Of a stretch of 64,000 nt of DNA, positions 33,041-44,806 are shown one piece after another. The position numbers were made by a program, and so were the translations under genes. The notes under the pieces are model-generated. The model worked only from the letters and a program-made list of their open reading frames with translations. It had not been told where the DNA came from and searched no databases. Source of the DNA: Protopterus annectens (lineage: Eukaryota; Chordata; Ceratodontiformes; Protopteridae); contig NC_056747.1 of the NCBI RefSeq assembly GCF_019279795.1, positions 999,107,682 to 999,171,681 of the forward strand, in the 5' to 3' direction. The stretch's first letter is position 1, and every line of letters begins with the position of its first letter.

Positions 33041-33694
33041 GCTGCCTCGTGGTTTTGGTGTCTTTCCAGGCTTGCTAGTTGTTGCTGAAGCACCTACCAA
33101 GGGGAGAAAACGCTGAGAGAAGAAAAGGAGCCACTTTTGTGATTTTAAGTATTTTCTTCTGATTTTTTGTTAAGTTTTACTGCTTTGCCACCTACATTTT
33201 GGCATTTTCCGGCTTGCAAAAGTTTATATCTGTAACAGTAACAGTACTTGGAACACATCTAGAGCCTGTTTACTGCATTTCCTGTGTTGCACTTAATTTA
33301 AAATAATTTTTTTCTCTAAAAATTGCATTTTACCTGATTTTGGCCTAGCACTCAAGTGTGGGGTCATTTATTGCACTGTTGTGAATATTTTGTTGCTTGT
33401 ATATCTCTGCTACCTTTAAACTACAACAAAAAAGAAAAAAAAATCTTGCTTTTTTCCCACTTTCCGAAAGTTAAGAAAGTTCAGTTACAGATTTGCTGTT
33501 CTGAATTGTTTGGAAGTTTCTAGAAGGCCAGTACTTGCTTGGGTTAAAGGGAAGTCTCTGTGTTCACCAGTGGCAGTGGTTAACACTGAACAACCTGCCT
33601 GTCCCTGGAGGAGTGGTTACTGCCTAGAAGCTGTAGTTTTATTGGCCATTTTGGGTCAATTCTAAACTCCTTGATCTCTGTCTCTTAAAACCCG
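33041..33694 (+). repeat. CR1-like LINE 5' UTR monomer 1
   Basis: A 654-bp unit starting GCTGCCTCGTGGTTTTGG and ending CTCTTAAAACCCG, repeated with a few percent divergence as the next feature. It has no ORF. It directly precedes the LINE's own leader and ORF1, so it probably carries the promoter. Confidence 0.8.
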
Positions 33695-34360
33695 GCTGCC
33701 TCGTGGTTTTGGCGTCTTTCCAGGCTTGCTAGTTGTTGCTGAAGCACCTGCCAAGGGGAGAAAACGCTGAGAGAAGAAAAGGAGCCACTTTTGTGATTTT
33801 AAGTATTTTCTTCTGATTTTTTCTTAAGTTTTACTGCTTTACCGCCTACTTTTTTGGCATTTTCCGGCTTGCAAAAGTTTATATCTGTAACAGCAACAGT
33901 ACTTGGAACACATCTAGAGCCTGTTTACTGCATTTCCTGTGTTGCACTTAATTTAAAATTGTTTTTTTCTCTAAAAACTGCATTTTACCTGATTTTGGCC
34001 TAGCACTCAAGTGTGGGGTCATTTATTGCACTGTTGTGAATATTTTGCTGCTTGTGTATCTCTGCTACCTTTAAACTACAACAAAAAAGAAGAAAAAAAA
34101 CAAAAAAATCTTACTTTTTTCCCTCTTTCTGAAAGTTAAGAAAGTTCAGTTACAGATTTGCTGTTCTGAACTGTTTGGAAGTTTCTAGAAGGCCAGTGCT
34201 TGCTTGGGCTAAAGGGAAGTCTCTGTGTTTACCAGTGGCAGTGGTTAACACTGAACAGCCTGCCTGTCCCTGGAGGAGTGGTTACTGCCTAGACGCTGTA
34301 GTTTTATTGGCCATTTTGGGTCAGTTCTAAACTCCTTGATCTCTCTCTCTCTTAAAACCC
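33695..34360 (+). repeat. CR1-like LINE 5' UTR monomer 2
   Basis: A second copy in direct tandem, 666 bp, with small insertions in the A-rich tract (about 34,080-34,110) and a CT-run extension at the end. Confidence 0.85.
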
Positions 34361-34693
34361 TACAACTCTCTTTTTGTGCAGTTTTGCACACTGAGCAGCG
34401 TCAGGCAGTAAAAACAGTAGTAAACAGGTTTAAACTATTCCAGGCTCCACAAAGTCTGCTCTTCACTTTTTCCCTTAGAACTGTTCAAACTCTCAAAGTA
34501 ATCACTCTAGTCTCTTTCTAAAGCCTTGCACTTGCTCAGCTCTTATAAGGAAACACTAACTAACTAGAGCACTGCACCCTCCTTGACTTCTCATAAGTAT
34601 TAGGCTCCCAATTGGTCCTTCCTGATCAAATGAAAAATCAGTTCCCTTCCCTAATCTGATCAGTAAAAAAACAGTTCCCTATACTAATCTGGT

Positions 34694-35668
34694 ATGTCCA
34701 AGGGTCAGTTTCAAGGTTACTCTCCAGTCCAGCTGGTGAATCTGGGAATTTTGAGGCAATGTTACAATTGTCTTATGTACACAGACAACCTTCTCCTCCT
34801 TCCAACAAACTATAATACATGTGAAAGATGCAGTTACACAGCCAAACTGGAGGCAGAGCTCTCTCAACCCAAGACTGGCACAGTCAGTCAGGAGGAAAAG
34901 GAAACCACCCGCACCACAAATCCAGTCTCACACAGACCTATTGCATCTGCATACCCAACACATAAATACACAAAAACTTACTCGGAGGCTCTAAATAAGA
35001 ATCTGCCTAAACAGCAAAGACCTCCTAAGCAGATGTCCAAGCAACAGCCACCCCTCAACAATACCCATGCATCACATATCTCACAAAACCAGTGTGCCTC
35101 ACAGTCACAGCTCTTAAGGCCAAACAACACACCAAATACACTTGTAATAGGGGACTCTATTGTCTGGTACACTGATGTCCCGCTCACCAGACTGAACAAG
35201 GAGAAGGTCACTGTAAGCTGCCTGTTGGGTGCCAGGATCCACCACATAATGCAAGCACTCAGGTCACTCCAAAGCAAGAACAAGTATGACTCCGTCATTG
35301 TCCATGCTGGTGTGAATCACCTGAGATGTACCTCCCTGGACTACATGAAAAGAGACATAGAGGAGCTCTCTGATCATGTAGCCCAGGCTGGTATGACCCT
35401 GACCTTGAGTAGCATCTTTCCTTCACCAAGAATGATGCCACAGTATAAAGACAAAATGATCAGTTTCAAAAATTGGCTAAAGTATTGGTGTCATTCAAAG
35501 GGGATCCATTGTCTGTCAGCCTGGGATGACATGCTCGACAAGCCACATTGCTATGCTAGGGACGGCTTGCACCTGTCACCCTTAGGCTTTTGTATACTGG
35601 CCAAGGCTCTTGCCACCCCCATAGTGCCTTTTTTAGGCAAGGCTCAAAGGACAAACCCACCTCCATAG
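34694..35668 (+). CDS. ORF1: CR1-like ORF1 with zinc finger and SGNH esterase domain
   Basis: An unbroken 324-codon frame. Residues 23-46 hold a C-x2-C..C-x2-C pattern (CYNC..CERC), a zinc-finger-like module. Residues 55-145 are a Ser/Thr/Gln/Pro-rich linker. Residues about 148-310 form an SGNH/GDSL hydrolase: TLVIGDSIVW (Ser155), LLGARIHHIM (block II Gly), VIVHAGVNHLR (Asn208) and YARDGLHLSPLG (Asp290, His293). Esterase domains in ORF1 are established for CR1-like LINEs. In this copy the residue after Asn208 is His, where the sister copy at 63.8 kb has Asp (GVNDLR). The ATG is supported by alignment with that copy, whose own ATG is lost. Confidence 0.85.
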   Translation: MSKGQFQGYSPVQLVNLGILRQCYNCLMYTDNLLLLPTNYNTCERCSYTAKLEAELSQPKTGTVSQEEKETTRTTNPVSHRPIASAYPTHKYTKTYSEALNKNLPKQQRPPKQMSKQQPPLNNTHASHISQNQCASQSQLLRPNNTPNTLVIGDSIVWYTDVPLTRLNKEKVTVSCLLGARIHHIMQALRSLQSKNKYDSVIVHAGVNHLRCTSLDYMKRDIEELSDHVAQAGMTLTLSSIFPSPRMMPQYKDKMISFKNWLKYWCHSKGIHCLSAWDDMLDKPHCYARDGLHLSPLGFCILAKALATPIVPFLGKAQRTNPPP

Positions 35669-35697
35669 ACAACCCAAGGATAAAAAAACTAAAGGTA

Positions 35698-38471
35698 ATG
35701 CTACTCAGTCCCAGAAGTCTAAACCTCAAGATGCACGCACTCGAGGTTCTCCTCAGTATGGAGAAAATCGATGTCTATGCAGTAACAGAAACCTGGTTCA
35801 AGGCTCCTGAGAGCACCCAGCACTACCAGGTTATAACTCATACCATGTGTTTCAGCCCCAAAACTCGGACTGAAGCACAAAAGGAGGGGGAATATCTATA
35901 TTCATCAAAGATACCTACACCTCCAGGTTAGTGGCACTGCACAAAGCATCGGAAACCATCCATGTGCAACTAACAGCAGGCTAAACTGCCTTTCAGTTTG
36001 TATCCTGCTACAGAACACCCTCCCTATTACAGGAACTCCACTTGGCATTCCTGAGAACACTGGAGAATATGAAGGTCTCTCCAAACACTATGTTATTGGG
36101 TGACTTCAACTACCCAAACATTGACTGGGAAAACTACTCAAGCCCAAACGCCCTCACCCAATGGTTCCTTGAATTTATAAACTCTAACGTGATGGAACAA
36201 CTGGTCACCACTCCCACAAGAGGGAACAACATATTGGACCTGGTCATCACCAACATGGGGACTCTATGTTCCACACCAGAGGTAAACCCCTCATTGGTAA
36301 GATCAGACCATAAACAAATTTCCCTGGACATCCATATCCCGTCCCCACCCCCAGCCAAGGAACTCACGGTAAAGAATTTCCAACTTTGCACTTCTCAAGA
36401 CTGAGATGGAATCCTTCAAAGCCCCCGGGCCAGAGGATAATACAGCAGAATCTGCAGAATCCTTTACAAATGCATTCTATGAGCACCTGCAGGAATGCAT
36501 GGATCATGCTATCCCAAATAAAACCAAGACTCACGCCTCCAAAAACAGGAGACCTGTCTGGTGGACCCCGACCATAAATAAGCTATACAACAGAAGGAGA
36601 AAGCTACTACATGACAGAGCAAAATCCCAAAAAGGGAAGGCATCTCTGATCAGTATTAGCAAGAAACTTCGATCCCTCATAAAATCATCAAAGGCCAGTT
36701 TTGAAAGAAAAATTGCCCTAGACACTAAAGATAATCACAAGGCCTTCTTTAGTTATGTCAGGAATATGGGTGGAAACTCCCAGATATGCTCTGAATTGTT
36801 GCATAACGGGACAAAATATACTGAACCTTCAGACATAGCCAACATCCTTGCAGACAGATTCAGTGCAAACTTCTCCCCCCCTTCCCCCCCAAAGGAGCAA
36901 ATGCCTATCCCAAATGAATGTAACCTCCCTGACATCACAGATGCACAGGTGAAAGCTGCCCTCTCCAAAGCAAAAAACACATCATCTATGGGACCTGATG
37001 GTGTCCCAGGCTGTGTCTTACATGAGCTCCAAGAAGAACCTAACCCTCACATTAAGTCACTGTTCAAACTTAGCCTTACTACAGGATATGTACCCAAAGA
37101 ATGGCGTACAGCTACAGTGGTCCCACTCCACAAAGGTGGTGCCACAACGGACCCCGGGAACTATCGCCCCATAAGCCTGACTAGTCTGGTCTGTAAAGCT
37201 ATGGAGCATATTATCATGGAACTCATAAACAAAGACATTGGGAGCCTCCAGACACTGGACCCAACCCAATTCGGCTTTCTTAAGGGCAGATCCTGCCTCT
37301 TAAACCTAGTTGATTTCTTTGAAACAGTTACTAAAGTCATAGATGAGGGCAAGGTAGTCCACACAGTCTACCCTTTGACACAATACCCCACTCGGGCATC
37401 ATAAATAAGCTTACTGGCTTGAATATCAACCCCTATATCACAAGATGGATTGCAAACTGGCTCAGGGATAGAACCCACATGGTCAGAATCGCAGGTGCCA
37501 TGTCCGAATCCAAACCAGTTACAAGTGGCATCCCACAGGGCTCAGTTCTGGGACCTCTTTTGTTCGGTATATACTTTTCTGAGGTTCAGGCTAACATGGG
37601 GGGATTATGGCTGACAAAGTTCGCAGATGACTGCAAACTGGGGGCCATAATCGAATCTCCAGCCAACACAAGCATCCTCCAAAAGGGTTTCACAGAGATG
37701 GATGCTTGGTGCCAGAGCCACGGCCTCAAGCTAAATGCTAAAAAGTGCATAGTCATCCCCTTTGGGAAAAACAAGGTGCCCACAAATTACCACATAGGTG
37801 GTATTCCATTAAGTACGGAAGAAGTAATTAGAGATTTGGGGACCAATGTAGATAGTAATCTCTCCTTTTATAATCACGTTGCCAAAGTGGTTAGAAAGAC
37901 CTTCTATATAGCCCACCTTATCATGAAAGGGTTCGCATCTAGATCAAGAGAGGTCATTGTGCCCCTCTACTCATCACTCATCAGGCCCATAATTGAATAC
38001 AATGCCCCTTTTGGGATGTACCTTACCCGACACCTGCAGCAACTGGAGACACCCCAAAAGTACCTCACCAAGAGGATCATGGGCTACAAACAGATGTCCT
38101 ATGCAGCTCAACTGAATAAACTCCAGCTCTACTCAGTTGCTTACCACCTACTCAGAGGTGATCTATGCCTGACGTACAAAGCCATGTCAAACCCGGAATT
38201 AATGGACATGCTCCACCTCAGAAAATCCAAGTCCCTTAGAGCTACACGCTCCAGGGACGTAAACCTCAGCACAAAAATAAATAGGACATGCTGGAGGGAC
38301 AGATTCATTTCCCAGAGGCTCCCCTCACTCTGGAATAGAATCCCAATTCATGTTATACATAGCCCCTCGCTGACCCTCTTCAAGCGAAATCTGGACGCGT
38401 GGATGGGAAATCGCAAATTCACCCCTGGGATCTCTTCTGTGTCCCTGCTAGACAGAGGCACAGTAAACTAA
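35698..38471 (+). pseudogene. ORF2: CR1-like ORF2 (EN-RT), disabled
   Basis: EN: MLLSPRSLNLKMHAL.., VYAVTETWF, VSCYRTPSLL, LLGDFNYPNIDWENYSS, NILDLVITN, VRSDHKQIS. The linker and RT N-terminus run from 36,406 (PEDNTAESAESF, WWTPTINKLYNRR, MGPDGVPGCVLHELQ, YVPKEWRTATVVPLHKGG, NYRPISLTSLVCK, TQFGFLKGRSC). Motif A is damaged: VVHTVY is followed directly by the FDTIP part, so the catalytic LDIAKA segment is deleted. From 37,419 motif B (SGIPQGSVLGPLLFGIYF) and motif C (TKFADDCKLGA) follow, then the C-terminal region to TAA at 38,471. Frameshifts also occur at about 35,895 and 36,385, with a stop at about 35,982. Confidence 0.85.
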
Positions 38472-38619
38472 TATTAAAGGGTACCTTCTGTGACCTACTT
38501 TACAGAGGCACAGTAGGCTAATCTAATAGGGAGGCAGAAGCCAAATACACTCTGGCTAGGCTTATAAATGCCCTAGGGCAGATAGCCTAGTATCTACCTA
38601 TGAACTTATGAACCTATGG

Positions 38620-39296
38620 AAGATGGCATCATTTTCAAAAGTCCTAAAGTTATTGTTCCTACTTCCTTACAACATGAATACATTCAAATTTTGCATTGTG
38701 GCACCCAGGTTCCGAAGCTACCAAAAGAAGGGTGAGAGGACTAGTATTTTGGCCTTCTCTGTCAAAAGACATTGATAAAGTACTTTCATCTTGTTCAGTA
38801 TGCAATACTACTAAACTGCATTTGCAAAAAGAACCACTTCAGCTAAGTCAGATTCCTGAACTACCTTGGTTAGCAGTAGCCACTGACATATTTGAGTGAA
38901 ACAATCAGTATTACTTAGTGTTTTTAGACTCTTATTAGAACTGGTTTGAGATTGATTTGCTACCTAAACCAACATCCAGTACTGTTATTACTAAGTTGAA
39001 ATGTCATTTCTCAGTCCATGGTAGTTCACATAAAGTTATTTCTGACAACAGTACCGAGTTTATCAGTCAATTATTTCAGAAATTTGCCAAAGAGTGGGAC
39101 TTTATCCATATCACTAGCAGTCCAAAATACTGACAGTCAAACGGCCTAGCTGAACATCCAGTACAGAGTGCAAAGCAATTACTAGAGAGGTCAAAGTGTG
39201 ACAATACTGATATCTTCTTGAATTTGCTTAAACTCATAAATATACCCCATGACATCCTACTTGGCCCGCCTGCTCAGAGACTTCTATCTAGTTATG
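38620..39296 (+). pseudogene. pol: Ty3/Gypsy integrase remnant
   Basis: The segment continues the interrupted Gypsy: EDGIIFKSPKVIVPTSLQHE, FWPSLSKDIDKVLSSCSVC (zinc-binding end), then the catalytic core ELPWLAVATDIFE (first Asp), FLDSY-NWFEIDLL, VISDNSTEFISQLFQKF (second Asp region), SNGLAEHPVQSAKQLL (third acidic residue) and INIPHDILLGPPAQRLL. At least three stops. The 3' side is cut at about 39,296 by another LINE. Confidence 0.8.
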
Positions 39297-40645
39297 AAAA
39301 TTATAGAATTAAGATTGGAAAAGAGATTACATAAAATATTGGATGAGACAATATTTGGAAGGAAAGAAAAAGGAACACGAGACATAGTTTTAATAGTAAG
39401 GGAAATTATGCGTGATATGATTTACAGGAATGTAGTTGCAAAAATTATGGTTAGTGATTTAAATAAAGCATTTGGTGAGATTCAACATGAAGTATTATGG
39501 GCTATAATGAAGGAATATCACATAATTGAGAAAATAAGAAATATTTCTAAAACAGCCCACAGGAATAATAAAGTAAAAGTCTTCGTGAATGGTCGATTAG
39601 GTCAGGATATTCATATACATAGTGGTGTAAGGCAAGGATGTCCTGTGAGTAATATTTAATTTGCATTAGTTATGAATGCAGTGGTCAAGAAAATAAATAT
39701 GTTGTTAAAGTGGCAGAATATAGGAATCTGGAAGGCATTAGGATACCAGTTATGTATACATACACAGATAGTATAGTATTAGTAGCAAAGAGTAAAGAAT
39801 GGATTGAGGAAACTATTAAGGTACTTAACTGGCATTTGAATGGTATGAGTATAACAGAGATGAGAATAGAGGTTTAGGTGAAGAAGGCAAGGTAGAAAAT
39901 ATTCCTTTTAATAAGAATGAAATATCACTGTTGGGTGTAACTTTTGGAAATGATATGGTTAAAACAAAGCAATGAGAATGCATAATGTAACAGATAAAGA
40001 ATATATTCTTGTTTTGGAAAACTTACAAGTTGTGGAATAACAAAAAGGGTTATTTAATGAATTCAGTTTTAGTATAAAAATGTCATAGTTGGTAAATGTG
40101 TATATGATTCCCCACGGAATATGGCAAACAAATTTTTGTCAGCTGTGATTTCATTTATATGGCGTTTCCATCCAGTAATATATGTGCCATCATTGCATTT
40201 ACATAAAGTACTGAAATGGATGAAAGATAGAAATAGATTATTAATAAGTGTGATTATTGCAGAAAAATATAAAACAGTATGGGGTATGATAGAAACATTT
40301 CAAAGAGAAAGAAAAGCAATGAATGGAAAGACAAAACAATATCAAGAGAAAATAATATTATAGAAAATACGGTTAAGCAAGATAGAAGACAACAGGAAAG
40401 TATAGCATATGAATATAATGAATAAGCATCGTTGTATTTATCCATGGGAAAACAATGAGGAAAAAGCAATAAAGGCATTACAATTTAGAATGAAATGGTA
40501 TAAAATATGTAAAATATAGGGATTTCTTTTGGGCATTATCAATAAAAAGTGCCAGTGAAAGCAAATATGCCATATAAAACATAGAGGAGAGACCCTGCAA
40601 TCACTGTGGTGAGGTAGAGACAACAGAATATTGGTCAGATTCAAT
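39297..40645 (+). pseudogene. ORF2: L1/Tx1-like LINE ORF2 relic
   Basis: RT sequence from ELRLEKRLHKILDETIFG through VSDLNKAFGEIQHEVLW (motif A, second Asp replaced), NGRLGQDIHIHSGVRQGCPV (motif B), and YTDSIVLVAKSKEWI (motif C with TDS instead of ADD). Then LLGVTFGNDMVK, FWKTYKLWN, SAVISFIWRFHP-type thumb motifs and a terminal CNHCGEVETTEYW Cys motif at about 40,590. The LGV.FG / FIW / final Cys arrangement is that of L1/Tx1-group LINEs. 5' truncated; numerous stops. It differs strongly from the intact L1 at 21.4 kb. Confidence 0.65.
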
Positions 40646-40942
40646 AAAGCATACATGGTCCATTTTTATTGTGTGTGAGGTTTGGTGCAATGCTCACATA
40701 GTAGCAAACTGTTTTAGATTCAGCAAGCAGCTCTATACAGTGTATAGAACCATGAAGAGCTGCAAAAAACAAGGTAAACATGGTGGCATGCAAATTACAG
40801 CATAAATAGCTGAATTGTATGCTAATCATCCAATTCAAGATGGAGGAGCTATTCAACAAGCTATAAAGCAACCATGTAGACTCAGTGCTGGTTTTCCCTG
40901 CAAATTCCAAAACCTATTGGAATACAGCCATGGAAAGGAGTC
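40646..40942. other. Leader of the second Harbinger transposase or spacer
   Basis: No recognised feature. AATAAAGC at about 40,645 could be the LINE's poly(A) signal. Confidence 0.35.
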
Positions 40943-40954
40943 TACACAGTAACA

Positions 40955-41990
40955 ATGTTAGGGGCTGCTGTTGCTTTAACTCATGTGTATGTGCAACATG
41001 CTGAAGTCTGTGCTGCTGCTGCTAATAGACCAGGGCCAAGAAGGAGAAGAGTTTTTAGACCGTGTTTAACTTATCACAATCTACATGACATGGAAACTCT
41101 AGACAGCTACAGGATGGCTAGAGACACACTACAGGAACTCTGCAACCTCTGTCATTCTCAACTCAGACCCAGGGCAAACTGAGGGGACCCCATCCCAGTG
41201 GAGACAAAGGTATGTGTAGCACTTAGAATTTTAGGTACAAGTACCTTTCCGAGACCAACAGGGGACATGGTGGGGGTGTCACAGGCATCAGTATCCAGGA
41301 TTCTCCATCAATTCCTGGATGTGACACTCCAACATGCTAGTGACCGCACATATTTTTGCCATACTACTGAGGACAAGGCCAGAAATATGTAGGAGTTATA
41401 CCCTGCAGCACACTACCCTGAAGTACTGGGTGCCATAGATTGCACACATGTAGAAATTAAGACACCACCCAGGGAACAGGGAAGGCTCTACATAAATAGA
41501 AAGGGCTTTCACTTTATTGACTGCCATTTCATGTGCAATGCCAAGGGAATCATCTTGAACATGTATGCTGGCAACCCAGGCAGTTACCACAATTCACATA
41601 TCTGGCATACCTCCCAGTTGTATCTGATGTTCACTAGGGGGTTATCCCACAGGGTCCTTTACCAGGGGATGCAAGTTATGCAAAGATTCATGGCTGATGA
41701 CGCTCACCAGAAATTCATACACACCCGCTGAAGAATGCAATAAAGAGGCACATGCTCAAACCAGAAATATTACAGAGCATGTGTTTGGCCTGATGAAGTT
41801 GCAGTACCATTGCCTAGATAGATCTGGGGAGTCCTGCAGTACAATCGACATACATGTACTGAAACAGCCACAGTATGTGCCATGCTATACAACATCATCC
41901 TGATAAAACAGCTTTAGCAGGATCAACAAAGGGAAGGGCCACACATCCCACCATCAATGGCAAGGTCTCCACAGCCCCACACAGGTGAGG
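40955..41990 (+). pseudogene. PIF/Harbinger transposase relic
   Basis: MLGAAVALTHVYVQHAEVCA, an Arg-rich RPGPRRRRVFRP, LDSYRMARDTLQELC, stop (AAC TGA where Asn-Arg is expected), then PVETKVCVALRILGTSTFPR, GDMVGVSQASVSRILHQFLD, stop, VLGAIDCTHVEIKTPP (first Asp), GRLYINRKGFHFIDC, NPGSYHNSHIWHTS, a frameshifted GDASYA (second Asp), and NITEHVFGLMKLQYHC (the Glu). It corresponds end to end to the split copy at 20.6-28.7 kb but is uninterrupted by an insertion and more decayed. Confidence 0.85.
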
Positions 41991-43010
41991 AGTCAGAGGG
42001 GGAACACAAACAGGAGAAACAGAGAAAAAAATAAGTGTAATTTTGGCAGTGCTTATCCTGTTTGCGTGAAGCTTAGCAGTGTGCAAACATGGACTAGTGG
42101 CCTACTCAGGAAGCAGACAGAACACCGGCAGAACCCTTGCAGACAGGGCTTCTCAAAAAAGGCAAAGGTCTAAAGCAATACATTGTTGCAGTTTTTGCTT
42201 TCTATCACAGAAATTTACTTAGAGGGGTTGTGCAGCATTTTGCAGTGACTAGCAAGGTTCCACAACACCTGCAGATAGGTCTCACACAGCCAATTACATT
42301 ATAATTAAAAACAGAACATTCAATTAATTCCATTGGGACTGCACAAATATGCGAAGTGGATTTGCATGGAGATTAACACAGGGAACTTAGTGAGTAGGAA
42401 ATTATAGAAATATCATGTAACTAGTCCTATGGCAGCAAATGTAAGTGTAGGACTGGAGTACAAATGATCCTGGCATCTAGTTCAGGGTGTGCACATTTTT
42501 TTTAGTGTTGTGACAGTGCAGTTTATAGCAATGAACTGAAAAATAGACAAGCATTATTTCAGCATTCTTGTGGCAACAGGTGTAAGTGGAGGGCTGACAT
42601 ACACATTTTCTTATGTTCTAATACAGGATATTCCATACATTTTTACTGTTGTTCCACTTCCCATTATATTCACTCTCACTTACCGCACTTTAGATAATGG
42701 AGCTGATATGAATTATATGTATGAAGGATAACACATCCTTACTGTGTTTTCAAATGTATGACTAAGGGTATACAGTCTATTATAGTTATGTAAGTATAAT
42801 TTTGCTATCTTGACTTGTGTGGCCTTCACAAGTACATAACATACATACACAACTGGATCTATATACTAGAATCTTGTCAGGTCACACACATACATGTGCA
42901 ACACCTCAAACTGTCACCTGTATTTATGAATGATTCCTGACTATGTTTGAGCATTTCTTCTATGGCAAAGATGGAAGATCAAGCCTGTGGAAGAAAATGT
43001 TTTGTCACTT
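41991..43010. other. 3' flank of Harbinger relic
   Basis: Contains a GCTTATCC..GAAGCTTAGCAGTGTGCAAAC block at about 42,050-42,085 resembling the motif arrays near the other Harbinger genes. Otherwise nothing recognised. Confidence 0.4.
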
Positions 43011-43730
43011 ATGTCTAGGTTTGAACCCCACACTTTAAAAATCAATTTTATCAGTGTATAAAGCCAACAATAAATGTGTCAGGTCATGGCATGTATGCCC
43101 CCAGTGCATGTGTGCATACTTATCTCACATAGCAGTTACCTCCCAATTTTCAGTATATATATATATATATATATATTTCCAAGATGCATCAGTAGATACC
43201 CCTCAAACTAAGGTCAGTAAAAAATTAACCTTCCAGTTTCAAGTATTTATTTCCTTCCTGTTTGGCATTGCTGTGCTCTGCTTAATATCATACAGATGCT
43301 GTTGGTATTGTTGCTCGGGTTTGCACACTACTAGTAAAGTTGATAACTGGAATTGTCAGGAAAGCACCAGTTGACATTGCTCTAGTTTGGATATTAGACA
43401 TGTCTGGCATTAGAGGATAAGCTGCCCAGTTTAGGATGCAGAGGTGGGGTGTCCAGAGTCCAGAATATTTATTGGACTTCTGGTAAAGCACCACAGGCAA
43501 AGGCTTCTGCAGGGGGACTATTCAATATTCACGCATACAAGAGATGTGCTATTGTAACTTTAAACGTTAAAGATAGATTTTTGGGGTTTTTATACAGTTG
43601 TAGCAAATTGAGCATGCATATCCTTACTGCAAAAGCAAGTATTAATGCATTACTCTGTAGCACAAACCAACTTTAGGAATCAAATATTTGACTGCAGTCA
43701 GAAGTTGAGGGTTCAAATACCACAAATCAC
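43011..43730. repeat. Inverted pair of weak B-box-like motifs
   Basis: The minus strand at 43,013-43,033 has GGGGTTCAAACCTAGAC and the plus strand at 43,708-43,725 has GAGGGTTCAAATACC. A 20-bp (TA)n lies at 43,156-43,178. A-boxes are not convincing. Confidence 0.25.
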
Positions 43731-44742
43731 AACTATATAATACTGGATTTCTTTAATAATATTTACATTAAATTAAACTTTATACAAATGGCACAGATGC
43801 CCTGCTGTTAACAGTAATTTACTGAAACGGTGATCAGTAAGACATCTATTATAGTAAGTTCTTACACAGCCTTCTTCCTACAGGCCATATGGTTTGTTTA
43901 CATACACTGTACACACTCGCACCATTTATATGTACCCATATATTTGTGTGTGTATGTGTCTGTATTTAAATACATGCATACGTGTGTCTGACAAACTGTT
44001 AAAATGCAAAACTGTAGAAACACAAAAGGTTGCTGTCATTTTGAAAAAAAAACTGTCAAAAAATACAAAAATACGAAAACATTGCAAATGGATATTTTTT
44101 GAGATGTCTTTAACAAAGCCATACTATTACATTTAGATCAAATTTGTTTGAATAGTGATAATGTTAGAGGGTTTTTTTTCTGGTAAGGTGAATGGTTAGG
44201 GTTAGCAAACATTAGTAAGGAAAAGCAGGGGTTTCTCCCCCACCCTCACTTCACCTTACTAACACATGTTAATCCAAGCTCTGCACCTTCCCTTACAAAA
44301 CATATTTTTGTAAAACTACCACTGAACAAGACACTATATACTATGCATATCAATACACATGCCCAGCAGTAAATGTGTCCTGTTCCCTTTGTCTTAACTC
44401 TGACCCTAGCTCAGAAACATTCTCTCTTTCCTTATCCCAAACCTCTAATACTGCAAGCTGTAGTATATGCAAAATATTCAGCATTAGACCCAGAAAGAAT
44501 CCCACATTTGACCAAATTGCCACATACCATAAGAAATGTATACACAACCCAAAATCATACTTTTTGACAGTCAATATTACTCATCTTTGACACTTAACAG
44601 TAGTCAAACTGAGTCAGTAAAACATTAAGCATTTCTACATATATACACACAGACTGGCATATATCATTTTATAATTGAGGAGTACAGCAGTGAACACTAA
44701 TTTTGTCCCCTTCTTTGCCTTTTTTTGAGTTATTTTGACAGT
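43731..44742. other. No recognisable feature
   Basis: AT-rich; ORFs of up to 80 codons without motifs. AACCCTAACCATTCACC on the minus strand at about 44,188-44,205 contains single telomere-like AACCCTAACC but no array. Confidence 0.45.

Positions 44743-44802
<60 letters not shown>
44743..44802. repeat. (TG)n microsatellite
   Basis: About 29 TG dinucleotides. Confidence 0.95.

Positions 44803-44806
<4 letters not shown>

Larger units (their letters stand above)
33041..38619 (+). mobile_element. CR1-like LINE inserted in Gypsy pol
   Basis: Monomers (33,041-34,360), leader (34,361-34,693), ORF1 (34,694-35,671), ORF2 (35,698-38,471) and a 3' end with TATGAACTTATGAACCTATG, a short 3' repeat of the kind found at CR1/L2 3' termini. 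No target duplication is evident. The Gypsy resumes at about 38,620 with a missing segment, so insertion was accompanied or followed by a deletion in the host element. Confidence 0.85.

Noticed and set aside
33041..34360. Pair of LTRs
   Set aside because: The two copies are directly adjacent with no internal region, lack TG..CA ends, and lead straight into a LINE leader and ORF1.
44188..44205. Interstitial telomere repeat
   Set aside because: A single AACCCTAACC without repetition.
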